64,000 nt of DNA. Source: Pseudomonas putida. GTDB taxonomy: Bacteria; Pseudomonadota; Gammaproteobacteria; Pseudomonadales; Pseudomonadaceae. Location: contig NZ_CP011789.1 of assembly GCF_001636055.1 (NCBI RefSeq), forward strand, positions 868,001 to 932,000. The letters run 5' to 3'. Both the position numbers and the translations under genes were made by a program. Positions 1-10,877 of this stretch are shown one piece after another. The notes beneath the pieces are model-generated. The model was given only the letters and a program-made list of their open reading frames with translations. It was not told the DNA's origin and did no database searches. How positions within the stretch are numbered: position 1 is the first letter of the stretch; every line of letters starts with the position of its first letter.

Positions 1-550
1 ACGCACAGGCGTTGGAGAAGCGTGCGCCGTCCATGTGCAGGTTCAGGCCCAGTTCCTTGCAGGTGGCGCTGATCGCCTTGAGCTCGTCGGGGCGATACAC
101 GCTGCCGACTTCGGTGGCCTGGGTGATGGTGACCACGCGCGGCTTCGGATAGTGGATGTCCTGGCGTTTGAGCGCGACCTCGCGGATCGAGTCCGGGGTC
201 AGCTTGCCGTTGACGCTGCGTGCGGTCAGCAGCTTTGAACCGTTGGAAAAGAACTCCGGCGCGCCGCATTCGTCGGTCTCGACGTGGGCGGTCTCGGAGC
301 AGATCACGCTGTGGTAGCTCTGGCACAGCGAGGCCAGGGCCAGGGAGTTGGCGGCGGTGCCGTTGAAGGCGAAGAATACCTCGCAGTCGGTCTCGAACAG
401 CTTGCGGAAGTATTCCGAGGCGCGTTCGGTCCACTGATCGTCGCCGTAGGCGCGCTCATGGCCCTGGTTGGCCTTTTCCATCGCCGCCCAGGCTTCGGGG
501 CAGATGCCGGAATAGTTGTCGCTGGCGAATTGTTGGTTGTTATCGGTCAT
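1..550 (-). CDS. ltaE: Low-specificity L-threonine aldolase, 3' end outside the window
   Basis: PLP enzyme that cleaves L-threonine or allo-threonine to glycine and acetaldehyde. The visible 183 residues start at ATG 550-548 (MTDNNQQFASDNYSG) and include the fold-type I segments FNGTAANSLAL, CSETAHVETDECG and, at the cut edge, HMDGARFSNACA. The PLP lysine lies beyond the window, so the gene is incomplete by position and not by mutation. It is divergent from glyA, and both enzymes make glycine, which fits a glycine/one-carbon locus. Family identification is firm; exact stereospecificity cannot be read from the sequence. Confidence 0.9.
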   Translation of the reverse strand, partial: MTDNNQQFASDNYSGICPEAWAAMEKANQGHERAYGDDQWTERASEYFRKLFETDCEVFFAFNGTAANSLALASLCQSYHSVICSETAHVETDECGAPEFFSNGSKLLTARSVNGKLTPDSIREVALKRQDIHYPKPRVVTITQATEVGSVYRPDELKAISATCKELGLNLHMDGARFSNACA

Positions 551-650
551 GACGCCTGTCCTTTTTACGACGCAAGGCAGCACTCTAAACCATCGATTCA
601 GCAGTTGCCTATACAAGCCGGGTGTGGGGTGTCAGTGCCGGCTTCTTGGC

Positions 651-671
651 GGACAAGCCCGCTCCTGCAGG
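651..671. repeat. Single degraded REP-type half element
   Basis: The segment matches the core of the putida-type REP found elsewhere in this window (GGACAAGCCCGCTCCTGCAGG). It lies in the 270-base gap between ltaE and glyA and has no inverted partner nearby. Apart from this I see no recognisable element in the gap. Confidence 0.6.
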
Positions 672-820
672 GGCATCACGGTCCCTGCACCACAATGTCG
701 TAAACGCGCCATTGCAAGGCGCGCGCAGGCATCTGTGCCCCCCGGCCCAGTCATACCATCGCTGCATAGGGTGAGAAGACCCTCATCAGACAAGAAGCGA
801 TCGCTGCCGGGAGAAACACG

Positions 821-2074
<1,254 letters not shown>

Positions 2075-2089
2075 GTGGAGTAGAACACC

Positions 2090-3340
2090 ATGCAACGCTA
2101 TTCGGGCTTCGGCCTCCTCAAGCACTCCCTCAGCCACCACGAGAACTGGCAGCGCATGTGGCGCACGCCAACTCCCAAGAAGGTCTACGACGTGGTCATC
2201 GTTGGCGGCGGCGGTCATGGCCTGGCCACGGCCTACTACCTGGCCAAGGAACATGGCATTACCAACGTCGCGGTGGTCGAGAAGGGTTACCTGGGTGGTG
2301 GCAACACCGCGCGCAACACCACCATCGTGCGTTCCAACTACCTGTGGGATGAGTCCGCGCACCTCTACGAGCATGCCATGAAGCTGTGGGAGGGCCTGTC
2401 GCAGGACATCAACTACAACGTGATGTTCTCCCAGCGCGGCGTCTACAACCTGTGCCACACCCTGCAGGACATCCGTGATTCCGAGCGGCGGGTCAACGCC
2501 AACCGTCTCAATGGCGTCGACGGCGAGCTGATCCTCACCGACCAGGTCGCAGCCGAGATCCCGTACCTGGACTGTTCGAAGAACACCCGTTACCCCATTC
2601 TGGGCGCCACCGTGCAGCGTCGCGGCGGCGTGGCCCGTCACGATGCGGTCGCCTGGGGCTTCGCCCGGGCCGCCGACGCCCTGGGTGTGGACCTGATCCA
2701 ACAGACCGAAGTCATTGGTTTCCGCAAGGAGAACGGTGCTGTGATCGGTGTGGAAACCAACAAGGGTTTCATCGGTGCCAAGCGCGTCGGCGTGGTCACC
2801 GCCGGTAACTCCGGGCACATGGCCAAGCTGGCTGGCTTCCGCCTGCCGCTGGAGTCGCACCCCTTGCAGGCACTGGTATCGGAGCCGATCAAGCCGATCA
2901 TCGACTCGGTGATCATGTCCAACGCCGTGCACGGCTACATCAGCCAGTCCGACAAAGGCGACCTGGTGATCGGTGCCGGCATCGACGGCTGGGTCGGTTA
3001 TGGCCAGCGTGGCTCTTACCCGATCATCGAACACACCCTGCAGGCGATCGTCGAGATGTTCCCGATCCTGTCGCGCGTGCGCATGAACCGTCAGTGGGGC
3101 GGCATCGTCGACACCACTCCCGATGCCTGCCCGATCATCTCCAAGACTCCGGTCAAGAACATGTTCTTCAACTGCGGTTGGGGCACGGGCGGCTTCAAGG
3201 CCACGCCAGGTTCGGGCAACGTCTTTGCGGCGAGCCTGGCCAAGGGCGAGATGCACCCGCTGGCCGCGCCTTTCTCCATCGACCGTTTCTACAACGGCGC
3301 GCTGATCGACGAACACGGCGCTGCTGCCGTCGCCCACTGA
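2090..3340 (+). CDS. soxB: Sarcosine oxidase beta subunit
   Basis: Catalytic subunit of heterotetrameric sarcosine oxidase, which oxidatively demethylates N-methylglycine to glycine and passes the methyl carbon to THF in the alpha subunit. The 416 residues begin with a short leader followed by a DAO-type FAD dinucleotide fold ([18 protein letters not shown], about residues 35-52) and [17 protein letters not shown]. His184 in [14 protein letters not shown] lies in the region where the family attaches FMN covalently; this placement is inferred, not aligned. C-terminal [14 protein letters not shown] is the second FAD-binding segment. Gene order soxB-D-A-G is the standard one. Confidence 0.96.
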   Translation: MQRYSGFGLLKHSLSHHENWQRMWRTPTPKKVYDVVIVGGGGHGLATAYYLAKEHGITNVAVVEKGYLGGGNTARNTTIVRSNYLWDESAHLYEHAMKLWEGLSQDINYNVMFSQRGVYNLCHTLQDIRDSERRVNANRLNGVDGELILTDQVAAEIPYLDCSKNTRYPILGATVQRRGGVARHDAVAWGFARAADALGVDLIQQTEVIGFRKENGAVIGVETNKGFIGAKRVGVVTAGNSGHMAKLAGFRLPLESHPLQALVSEPIKPIIDSVIMSNAVHGYISQSDKGDLVIGAGIDGWVGYGQRGSYPIIEHTLQAIVEMFPILSRVRMNRQWGGIVDTTPDACPIISKTPVKNMFFNCGWGTGGFKATPGSGNVFAASLAKGEMHPLAAPFSIDRFYNGALIDEHGAAAVAH

Positions 3341-3356
3341 CCCGGAGACAATCGTC

Positions 3357-3692
3357 ATGTTGCAAATCTTCTGTCCCCACTGCGGCGAGCTGCGCTCCGA
3401 AGAAGAATTCCACGCTTCAGGCCAGGCGCACATCGCCCGCCCGCTGGACCCGAACGCCTGCTCCGACGAAGAGTGGGGTACCTACATGTTCTTCCGCGAC
3501 AACCCGCGCGGTATCCACCATGAGCTGTGGGACCACGTCGCCGGCTGCCGCCAGTACTTCAACGTGACCCGCGACACGGTGACCTACGAGATTCTCGAAA
3601 CCTACAAGATCGGTGAGAAACCTCAGGTGACCGCTGCATCCAGACAAAGCGCCGCACCGGCGACCGCCAAGGGCCAGGGAGAAAAAGTATGA
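3357..3692 (+). CDS. soxD: Sarcosine oxidase delta subunit
   Basis: Small zinc-binding subunit of heterotetrameric sarcosine oxidase, 111 residues. The expected zinc ligands are visible as Cys6 and Cys9 in MLQIFCPHCGE, then His60 and Cys64 in LWDHVAGCRQYF. The protein ends in a low-complexity Ala/Lys/Gln tail. Its stop overlaps the soxA start by four bases (ATGA at 3689), which indicates translational coupling and supports a fixed subunit ratio. Confidence 0.95.
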   Translation: MLQIFCPHCGELRSEEEFHASGQAHIARPLDPNACSDEEWGTYMFFRDNPRGIHHELWDHVAGCRQYFNVTRDTVTYEILETYKIGEKPQVTAASRQSAAPATAKGQGEKV

Positions 3693-6600
3693 GCCAGGTC
3701 TATCGCCTCGCCAGCGGCGGTCGCATCGACCGCAGCAAGGTTCTGAACTTTACCTTCAACGGCAAGACCTACCAGGGTTATGCCGGCGATACCCTGGCCG
3801 CCGCGCTGCTGGCCAACGGTGTCGAGATCGTCGGGCGCAGCTTCAAGTATTCGCGCCCACGCGGGATCATCGCCGCCGGTACTGAAGAGCCGAACGCCAT
3901 CCTGCAGATCGGCTCCAGCGAAGCCACGCAGATTCCCAACGTGCGTGCCACCCAGCAGGCGCTGTATTCGGGCCTGGTGGCCAGCAGCACCAACGGCTGG
4001 CCGAACGTCAACAACGACGTCATGGGCATCATCGGCAAGGTCGGCGGCAACATGATGCCGCCGGGGTTCTACTACAAGACCTTCATGTATCCCAAGTCGT
4101 TCTGGATGACCTACGAGAAGTACATCCGCAAGGCGGCGGGCCTGGGCCGTGCACCGCTGCAGAACGACCCGGACAGCTACGACTACATGAACCAGCACTG
4201 CGACGTGCTGATCGTCGGTGCCGGCCCGGCAGGCCTGGCCGCCGCACTGGCGGCTGGCCGTAGCGGTGCACGGGTGATCCTGGCCGACGAACAGGAAGAG
4301 TTCGGCGGCAGCCTGCTCGACAGCCGCGAGACCCTCGACGGCAAGCCGGCCGCCGACTGGGTGGCTGCGACCCTTGCCGAGCTGCAGGGGCTGGCGGAAG
4401 TCACCCTGCTGCCGCGCAGCACGGTCAACGGTTATCACGACCATAACTTCCTGACCATCCACGAGCGCCTCACCGATCACCTCGGCGATCGCGCGCCGAT
4501 CGGCCAGGTACGCCAGCGCGTGCACCGTGTGCGGGCCAAGCGTGTGGTGCTGGCCACCGGCGCCCACGAGCGTCCGCTGGTGTACGGCAACAACGACCTG
4601 CCGGGCAACATGCTGGCCGGAGCGGTTTCCACCTATGTGCGCCGTTATGGCGTGGCGCCGGGCCGCAAGCTGGTGCTGTCGACCAACAACGACCATGCCT
4701 ACCGCACCGCCCTGGACTGGCACGATGCCGGCCTGCAGGTGATCGCCATCGCCGATGCGCGCCACAACCCACGCGGTTCGTTGGTCGAGGAGGCGCGTGC
4801 CAAGGGCATCCGCATCCTCACCTCCAGTGCAGTGATCGAAGCCCGTGGCGGCAAGCACGTCACCGGTGCCCGTGTGGCGGCCATCGATGTGCCTGCGCAC
4901 AAGGTCACCAGCCCTGGCGAATGGCTCGAATGCGACCTGGTGGCCACGTCCGGGGGCTACAGCCCGGTGGTGCACCTGGCTTCGCACCTGGGCGGACGCC
5001 CGGTCTGGCGTGACGATATCCTCGGCTTCGTGCCGGGCGACGCGCCGCAGAAGCGCGTGTGCGTCGGTGGCGTGAACGGCGTCTATGCGCTGGGCGACAC
5101 CCTCGCCGATGGCTTCGAAGGGGGGGCTCGCGCCGCCACCGAGGCCGGCTTCAAGGCCAGCGTCGGCAGCCTGCCCAAGGCCCTGCAACGCAAGGAAGAG
5201 GCCACTGTGGCGCTGTTCCAGGTGCCGCACGACAAGGGCACTGCGCGCGCGCCGAAACAGTTCGTCGACCAGCAGAACGACGTCACTGCGGCCGCCATCG
5301 AGTTGGCCACCCGCGAAGGCTTCGAGTCGGTCGAGCACGTCAAGCGCTACACCGCGCTGGGCTTCGGTACCGACCAAGGCAAGCTGGGCAACATCAACGG
5401 CCTGGCCATCGCCGCCCGCTCGCTGGGTATCACCATTCCGGAAATGGGCACCACCATGTTCCGCCCCAACTACACGCCGGTCACGTTCGGCGCGGTGGCG
5501 GGCCGTCATTGTGGCCACCTGTTCGAGCCGGTGCGCTTCACCGCGCTGCACGCCTGGCACGTGAAGAACAACGCCGAGTTCGAGGATGTCGGCCAGTGGA
5601 AGCGCCCATGGTACTTCCCCAAGCCTGGCGAAGACATTCACGCCGCCGTGGCACGTGAGTGCAAGGCAGTGCGTGACAGCGTGGGCCTGCTCGATGCCTC
5701 CACGCTCGGCAAGATCGATATCCAGGGCCCGGATGCGCGCGAGTTCCTCAACCGCGTTTACACCAACGCCTGGACCAAGCTCGATGTGGGCAAGGCCCGC
5801 TACGGCCTGATGTGCAAGGAAGACGGCATGGTCTTCGACGACGGCGTGACCGCCTGCGTCGGCGACAACCACTTCATCATGACCACCACCACTGGCGGTG
5901 CCGCCCGTGTGCTTCAGTGGCTGGAGCTGTACCACCAGACCGAATGGCCGGAGCTGAAGGTGTATTTCACCTCGGTGACCGACCACTGGGCGACCATGAC
6001 CCTGTCCGGCCCCAACAGCCGCAAGCTGCTGGAGCAGATCAGCGACATCGACCTGGACAAGGACGCCTTCCCGTTCATGAGTTGGAAGGAAGGCAACGTC
6101 GGTGGTGTACCGGCGCGGGTGTTCCGTATCTCGTTCACCGGCGAGCTGTCGTACGAGGTCAACGTCCAGGCCAACTACGCCATGGGCGTGCTGGAAAAGA
6201 TCATCGAGGCGGGCAAGCAGTACAACCTCACGCCATACGGCACCGAGACCATGCACGTGCTGCGCGCCGAGAAGGGTTTCATCATCGTCGGCCAGGACAC
6301 CGACGGCTCGATGACCCCGGACGACCTCAACATGAGCTGGTGCGTGGGGCGCAACAAGCCGTACTCGTGGATCGGCCTGCGCGGTATGAACCGCGAGGAC
6401 ACCACCCGCGAGAACCGCAAGCAACTGGTTGGCCTCAAGCCTGTCGACCCGAACGTGTGGCTGCCTGAAGGCGCCCAGCTGGTATTCGATCCCAAGCAGC
6501 CAATCCCGATGGACATGGTCGGTCACGTCACCTCCAGCTACAAGGCCAACTCCCTGGGCTATTCGTTCGCCATGGGCGTGGTCAAGGGTGGCCTCAAGCG

Positions 6601-6706
6601 CCTCGGCGAGCGGGTCTATTCGCCACAGGCCGATGGCAGCGTGATCGAGGCAGAGATCGTGTCTTCGGTGTTCTTCGATCCGAAGGGTGAGCGGCAGAAC
6701 GTCTAA
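3689..6706 (+). CDS. soxA: Sarcosine oxidase alpha subunit
   Basis: Large subunit (1005 residues, normal length) that binds NAD and THF and captures the formaldehyde-level carbon as 5,10-methylene-THF. The N-terminal ferredoxin-like region carries FNGKTYQGYAGDTLAAALL. A dinucleotide fold, CDVLIVGAGPAGLAAALAAG, lies near residue 170. From about residue 600 the sequence becomes a GcvT/aminomethyltransferase domain (FTGELSYEVNV, GTETMHVLRAEKGF). It is coupled to soxD by ATGA overlap. A REP pair separates it from soxG. Confidence 0.97.
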   Translation: MSQVYRLASGGRIDRSKVLNFTFNGKTYQGYAGDTLAAALLANGVEIVGRSFKYSRPRGIIAAGTEEPNAILQIGSSEATQIPNVRATQQALYSGLVASSTNGWPNVNNDVMGIIGKVGGNMMPPGFYYKTFMYPKSFWMTYEKYIRKAAGLGRAPLQNDPDSYDYMNQHCDVLIVGAGPAGLAAALAAGRSGARVILADEQEEFGGSLLDSRETLDGKPAADWVAATLAELQGLAEVTLLPRSTVNGYHDHNFLTIHERLTDHLGDRAPIGQVRQRVHRVRAKRVVLATGAHERPLVYGNNDLPGNMLAGAVSTYVRRYGVAPGRKLVLSTNNDHAYRTALDWHDAGLQVIAIADARHNPRGSLVEEARAKGIRILTSSAVIEARGGKHVTGARVAAIDVPAHKVTSPGEWLECDLVATSGGYSPVVHLASHLGGRPVWRDDILGFVPGDAPQKRVCVGGVNGVYALGDTLADGFEGGARAATEAGFKASVGSLPKALQRKEEATVALFQVPHDKGTARAPKQFVDQQNDVTAAAIELATREGFESVEHVKRYTALGFGTDQGKLGNINGLAIAARSLGITIPEMGTTMFRPNYTPVTFGAVAGRHCGHLFEPVRFTALHAWHVKNNAEFEDVGQWKRPWYFPKPGEDIHAAVARECKAVRDSVGLLDASTLGKIDIQGPDAREFLNRVYTNAWTKLDVGKARYGLMCKEDGMVFDDGVTACVGDNHFIMTTTTGGAARVLQWLELYHQTEWPELKVYFTSVTDHWATMTLSGPNSRKLLEQISDIDLDKDAFPFMSWKEGNVGGVPARVFRISFTGELSYEVNVQANYAMGVLEKIIEAGKQYNLTPYGTETMHVLRAEKGFIIVGQDTDGSMTPDDLNMSWCVGRNKPYSWIGLRGMNREDTTRENRKQLVGLKPVDPNVWLPEGAQLVFDPKQPIPMDMVGHVTSSYKANSLGYSFAMGVVKGGLKRLGERVYSPQADGSVIEAEIVSSVFFDPKGERQNV

Positions 6707-6730
6707 GGCATTGGAAGACCACGCCGGACC

Positions 6731-6807
6731 CTGTGGGAGCGGGCTTGCCCCGCGATTGCGATGGTGGCCTCTGCGCCCCAATCGCGGGACAAGCCCGCTC
6801 CTACAGG
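6731..6807. repeat. Inverted REP pair between soxA and soxG
   Basis: Two inverted copies of the putida REP core (GTGGGAGCGGGCTTGCCCCG and its complement) separated by about 28 bases. The pair can form a long stem in the soxBDAG transcript and interrupts an otherwise tightly packed operon. Confidence 0.85.
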
Positions 6808-6848
6808 TCGGCGCCGTTCCTGGCACAAGAATTCAAGGCAGGTAAGAA

Positions 6849-7481
6849 ATGAGCGCTATCAACGTCTTCCAGCAGAACCCCGGCAGTGATGCCAAGGCCC
6901 AATCGCCGCTGCACCATGCAGACCTGGCCAGCCTGGTCGGAAAGGGCCGCAACAACGCAGGCGTGACCCTGCGCGAGAAGAAATTCCTCGGTCACCTGAC
7001 CCTTCGTGGCGACGGCCATGACCCGCAGTTCGCCGGTGCCGTGCACAAGGCCCTGGGCCTGGAGCTGCCGGTGGCGCTGACGGTGGTCGCCAACAGTGAA
7101 ATGTCGTTGCAGTGGGTGGGCCCCGACGAATGGCTGCTGATCGTCCCGGGCGGCCAGGAGTTCAGCGTCGAGCAGAAGCTGCGCGATGCCCTTGAAGGCC
7201 AGCACGTCCAGGTGGTCAATGTCAGTGGCGGGCAGACCCTGCTCGAGCTGCGCGGCCCGAACGTGCGCGACGTGCTGATGAAATCCACCAGCTATGATGT
7301 ACACCCGAACAACTTCCCGGTCGGCAAGGCCGTGGGTACCGTGTTCGCCAAGTCGCAACTGGTGATTCGTCGCACTGCCGAAGACACCTGGGAGCTGGTG
7401 ATCCGCCGCAGCTTCTCCGACTACTGGTGGCTGTGGCTGCAGGACGCATCGGCCGAGTACGGCCTGGCCATCGAGGCATAA
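6849..7481 (+). CDS. soxG: Sarcosine oxidase gamma subunit
   Basis: Gamma subunit of heterotetrameric sarcosine oxidase, 210 residues, with a GcvT-like fold and no cofactor of its own. Recognisable segments are VALTVVANSEMSLQWVGPDE and the C-terminal SFSDYWWLWLQDASAEYGL typical of SoxG. Start ATG 6849 follows a purine-rich GGCAGGTAAGA. It lies 142 bases after soxA because of the intervening REP pair, and only 12 bases before purU. Confidence 0.94.
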   Translation: MSAINVFQQNPGSDAKAQSPLHHADLASLVGKGRNNAGVTLREKKFLGHLTLRGDGHDPQFAGAVHKALGLELPVALTVVANSEMSLQWVGPDEWLLIVPGGQEFSVEQKLRDALEGQHVQVVNVSGGQTLLELRGPNVRDVLMKSTSYDVHPNNFPVGKAVGTVFAKSQLVIRRTAEDTWELVIRRSFSDYWWLWLQDASAEYGLAIEA

Positions 7482-7493
7482 GGAGCGCAGATC

Positions 7494-8351
7494 ATGAGTC
7501 GGGCACCGGACACCTGGATTCTCACCGCCGACTGCCCGAGCATGCTCGGCACGGTCGATGTGGTCACGCGTCATCTCTTCGAGCAGCGCTGCTACGTCAC
7601 CGAGCACCATTCCTTCGATGATCGACTGTCGGGGCGTTTCTTCATCCGTGTCGAGTTCCGCGCACCTGACGGTTTCGATGAAGATGCCTTCCGTGCCGGA
7701 TTCGCCGAGCGCAGCGAAGCGTTTGGCATGGCCTTCGAGCTGACTGCACCCAATCACCGCCCCAAGGTGGTGATCATGGTGTCCAAGGCCGACCATTGCC
7801 TGAACGACCTGCTGTATCGCCAGCGCATCGGCCAACTGGGCATGGAGGTGGTCGCAGTGATCTCCAACCACCCCGACCTGGAGCCGCTGGCGCACTGGCA
7901 CAAGATCCCCTACTACCACTTCGCGCTCGACCCGAACGACAAGCCGGGCCAGGAGCGCAAGGTGCTCAAGGTGATCGAGGAAACCGGCGCCGAACTGGTT
8001 ATTCTCGCCCGCTACATGCAGGTGCTGTCGCCAGAGCTGTGCCGGCGCCTGGATGGCTGGGCGATCAACATCCACCACTCGCTGCTGCCGGGGTTCAAGG
8101 GGGCCAAGCCCTATCACCAGGCATACAACAAGGGTGTGAAGATGGTCGGCGCGACCGCGCACTACATCAACAACGACCTCGACGAAGGGCCGATCATCGC
8201 CCAAGGCGTCGAGGTGGTCGATCACAGCCACTATCCCGAAGATCTGATCGCCAAGGGGCGTGATATCGAATGCCTGACCCTGGCGCGGGCGGTGGGGTAT
8301 CACATCGAGCGACGGGTGTTTTTGAACGCCAACAGGACTGTGGTGCTCTGA
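7494..8351 (+). CDS. purU: Formyltetrahydrofolate deformylase
   Basis: Hydrolyses 10-formyl-THF to formate and THF, so recycling THF when methyl-group catabolism overloads the folate pool. The 285 residues contain an N-terminal ACT domain (about 8-80; ILTADCPSMLGTVDVV) and a formyltransferase-type hydrolase domain. The latter shows the motifs LARYMQVLSPEL, NIHHSLLPGFKGAKPYHQAY and HYINNDLDEGPIIAQ, which contain the catalytic Asn, His and Asp of the family. Position directly behind soxG is the usual arrangement in Pseudomonas and supports a role in sarcosine/betaine catabolism. Confidence 0.95.
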   Translation: MSRAPDTWILTADCPSMLGTVDVVTRHLFEQRCYVTEHHSFDDRLSGRFFIRVEFRAPDGFDEDAFRAGFAERSEAFGMAFELTAPNHRPKVVIMVSKADHCLNDLLYRQRIGQLGMEVVAVISNHPDLEPLAHWHKIPYYHFALDPNDKPGQERKVLKVIEETGAELVILARYMQVLSPELCRRLDGWAINIHHSLLPGFKGAKPYHQAYNKGVKMVGATAHYINNDLDEGPIIAQGVEVVDHSHYPEDLIAKGRDIECLTLARAVGYHIERRVFLNANRTVVL

Positions 8352-8359
8352 TTGGCCCT

Positions 8360-8443
8360 ATCGCGGGGCAAGCCCGCTCCTGCAGGGGGATCGCGTGTCT
8401 GAGAACGGCACTGTGCCTGTAGGCGCGGGCTTGCCCGCGAATG
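8360..8443. repeat. Inverted REP pair between purU and fdhA
   Basis: Copy one at 8360-8385 (ATCGCGGGGCAAGCCCGCTC) and inverted copy two at about 8416-8443 (GGCGCGGGCTTGCCCGCG). It may act as a transcript-end stem for purU. Confidence 0.8.
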
Positions 8444-8611
8444 GCATCACCGCTTTCGAGCTGCCGTAAACAGACAACCCCCTGTCGCATCCAGTCACTG
8501 CGACATCCCCCATCAAGCCCACAATTCCCCTCATTCCAGTAACACAGGCCGCCCAAGGATGGCGGCGCTTCAACCACCGCTGCATAAATACAAATCAAGC
8601 GAGGTAAGAGC

Positions 8612-9811
8612 ATGTCTGGTAATCGTGGAGTGGTGTATCTCGGCGCAGGCAAGGTCGAGGTGCAGAAGATCGACTACCCCAAGATGCAGGATCCGCGCGG
8701 CAAGAAGATCGAGCACGGCGTGATCCTCAAGGTGGTCTCCACCAATATCTGCGGCTCCGACCAGCACATGGTCCGTGGCCGCACCACCGCTCAGGTCGGC
8801 CTGGTGCTCGGCCACGAAATCACCGGTGAAATCGTCGAGTTGGGCCGTGATGTCGAGCGCCTGAAGATCGGCGACCTGGTGTCGGTGCCGTTCAACGTTG
8901 CTTGCGGGCGCTGCCGTTCCTGCAAGGAGATGCATACCGGCGTCTGCCTGACCGTCAACCCGGCCCGTGCCGGTGGTGCCTACGGTTATGTCGACATGGG
9001 TGACTGGACCGGCGGCCAGGCTGAATACGTGCTGGTTCCGTACGCCGACTTCAACCTGCTGAAACTGCCCGACCGCGACAAGGCCATGGAGAAGATCCGC
9101 GACCTGACCTGTCTGTCGGACATCCTGCCCACCGGCTACCACGGCGCTGTCACCGCGGGCGTCGGCCCGGGCAGCACCGTCTACGTGGCTGGCGCCGGCC
9201 CGGTCGGCCTGGCCGCTGCCGCTTCGGCACGCCTGCTGGGCGCCGCGTGCGTGATCGTGGGTGACCTCAATCCGCTGCGCCTGGCCCACGCCAAGTCCCA
9301 GGGCTTCGAGGTGGTCGACCTGTCCAAGGACACGCCGCTGCACGAGCAGATCATCGACATCCTCGGTGAGCCTGAAGTGGACTGCGCCGTCGATGCAGTA
9401 GGCTTCGAAGCCCGCGGCCACGGCCATGAAGGCGCCAAGCACGAGGCTCCGGCGACCGTGCTCAACTCGCTGATGCAGGTCACCCGTGTGGCCGGCAAGA
9501 TCGGTATTCCGGGCCTGTACGTGACCGAAGATCCGGGTGCGGTAGACGCGGCGGCGAAGATCGGTGCGCTGAGCATCCGCTTCGGCCTGGGCTGGGCCAA
9601 GTCGCACAGCTTCCACACCGGCCAGACCCCGACCATGAAGTACAACCGCCAGCTGATGCAGGCGATCATGTGGGATCGGATCAATATTGCCGAAGTGGTC
9701 GGTGTTCAGGTGATCAGCCTGGACCAGGCGCCGGAAGGGTACGGCGAGTTCGATGCGGGCGTGCCGAAGAAATTCGTGATCGATCCGCACAGGACCTTCA
9801 GCGCTGCCTGA
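8612..9811 (+). CDS. fdhA: Glutathione-independent formaldehyde dehydrogenase
   Basis: NAD-dependent zinc alcohol-dehydrogenase family enzyme that oxidises formaldehyde to formate without glutathione. The 399-residue length equals the P. putida enzyme. Visible are the catalytic zinc segment TNICGSDQHMVRG with Cys47, GHEITGEIVELG, the structural zinc cysteine cluster CGRCRSCKEMHTGVC, and the nucleotide-binding VYVAGAGPVGLAAAASA. A GAGGTAAG ribosome binding site precedes ATG 8612. It removes formaldehyde released by sarcosine demethylation. The REP pair upstream suggests it may have its own promoter. Confidence 0.96.
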   Translation: MSGNRGVVYLGAGKVEVQKIDYPKMQDPRGKKIEHGVILKVVSTNICGSDQHMVRGRTTAQVGLVLGHEITGEIVELGRDVERLKIGDLVSVPFNVACGRCRSCKEMHTGVCLTVNPARAGGAYGYVDMGDWTGGQAEYVLVPYADFNLLKLPDRDKAMEKIRDLTCLSDILPTGYHGAVTAGVGPGSTVYVAGAGPVGLAAAASARLLGAACVIVGDLNPLRLAHAKSQGFEVVDLSKDTPLHEQIIDILGEPEVDCAVDAVGFEARGHGHEGAKHEAPATVLNSLMQVTRVAGKIGIPGLYVTEDPGAVDAAAKIGALSIRFGLGWAKSHSFHTGQTPTMKYNRQLMQAIMWDRINIAEVVGVQVISLDQAPEGYGEFDAGVPKKFVIDPHRTFSAA

Positions 9812-9835
9812 GGCCTTTGGCGTCGCTTTGCGGGC

Positions 9836-9900
9836 CAATCGCGGGACGAGCCCGCTCCCACAGGTGGGGTGACTGCCTGTGGGGGCGGGTTCGTCCCTTA
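9836..9900. repeat. Inverted REP pair downstream of fdhA
   Basis: Two inverted REP cores (CAATCGCGGGACGAGCCCGC and CCTGTGGGGGCGGGTTCGTC) about 10 bases apart, in the fdhA to DUF2780 gap. Confidence 0.75.
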
Positions 9901-9983
9901 CCGACATCCGGCCCGGAACAAAGCTCCAGCCCCCCAGTCCAACGCCTCGTTTCCCAGGCCATCCCGGCCTACGAGGTCCTCCG

Positions 9984-10544
9984 ATGAAAGCATTCACCCT
10001 GGCAACCCTGATGACCCTGGCCGCAAGCCCGGTGTTCGCCTTCAACCTCAACGATGCCGCCAACGCTGTCTCGGCCATGCAGACCCCGAAAGGCCAGGTC
10101 CAGGCGCCGGCCGCCCAGGCCAATCTGCTCAATACCTTGGGCAGCGAACTGAAGATCACCCCCGAACAGGCTGTCGGCGGCGCTGGCGCCATGCTGGGCC
10201 TTGCGCGCAACAACCTGAGCAATGACGACTATGGCCAGTTGACCAAGGCGGTGCCCGGTCTTGACCTGTTGTCCGGTGCCAACGCCTTGGGCGGGCTCAA
10301 CGGGCTGGGCGAGTTGCTGGGGCAGAACAACCAGCGCTCGTCGGCGCTGAGCAATGCCCTGGGCAATGTCGAGAATCGCAACGACCTGGATAACGCCTTC
10401 AAGGCGCTGGGCATGGATACCGGCATGATTGGCCAGTTCGCGCCGTTGATCCTGCAATATCTGGGGCAGCAGGGCATTGCCGGCTCGTTGCTGCAGAATC
10501 TGGCCGGATTGTGGCAGGCTCCCGGCGCGATACCCTCGATCTAA
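9984..10544 (+). CDS. Exported DUF2780-type hypothetical protein
   Basis: A 186-residue protein of unknown function. MKAFTLATLMTLAASPVFA is a clear Sec signal peptide cut after the AFA-like site near residue 19-20, so the mature protein should be periplasmic. The remainder resembles the DUF2780/VcgC-VcgE type, with LNTLGSELKITPEQAVGGAG and a run of Leu/Gly/Asn helices. The start at 9984 is chosen over an in-frame upstream ATG at 9879 because the signal peptide begins there and GAGGTCC precedes it. It is followed by a good terminator. Confidence 0.75.
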   Translation: MKAFTLATLMTLAASPVFAFNLNDAANAVSAMQTPKGQVQAPAAQANLLNTLGSELKITPEQAVGGAGAMLGLARNNLSNDDYGQLTKAVPGLDLLSGANALGGLNGLGELLGQNNQRSSALSNALGNVENRNDLDNAFKALGMDTGMIGQFAPLILQYLGQQGIAGSLLQNLAGLWQAPGAIPSI

Positions 10545-10877
10545 GATCTGGAGGGGCCGGTAGCTTGAGGGTACTGAGTCCATCAGATAATCATCATGCG
10601 TGCCTTCTTGTTTGAAGGCATTTTATCTCCCCCCGTATTACCGCCGCTTCAAATAATAGAGCCTCGTGGTCATGGGTGACATCGTGATTGTGAGCGCGAA
10701 TTAATCAACTATATTGCTCAGCAATTTCCTCGCTGTCACCTGGCATATTTACCAGTTTCGCGTGACTGTCAGTCTTGTTAGGTTCGGCTGGCAAACATCG
10801 ACCATCTGATGTTTCGGTGGGATGGTTCAAGAGTCTAAAGCGGACACGGTGTGCCAGTCGATACGTGAGGTGTTCAC
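10545..10877. other. AT-richer 333-base gap upstream of the halovibrin-like gene
   Basis: Apart from the terminator at 10601-10626 no gene or named element is seen. Base composition is clearly lower in GC than the flanking core genes, and AT-rich stretches such as GCGCGAATTAATCAACTATA occur. The low GC continues into the next gene, suggesting that both arrived together. Confidence 0.6.
10601..10626 (+). terminator. Rho-independent terminator after the DUF2780 gene
   Basis: Perfect 7-bp stem TGCCTTC/GAAGGCA with a six-base loop, followed by TTTTAT. Confidence 0.75.

Noticed and set aside
3623..6826. A 1067-codon minus-strand open frame opposite soxA
   Set aside because: Antisense shadow of soxA with typical biased composition.
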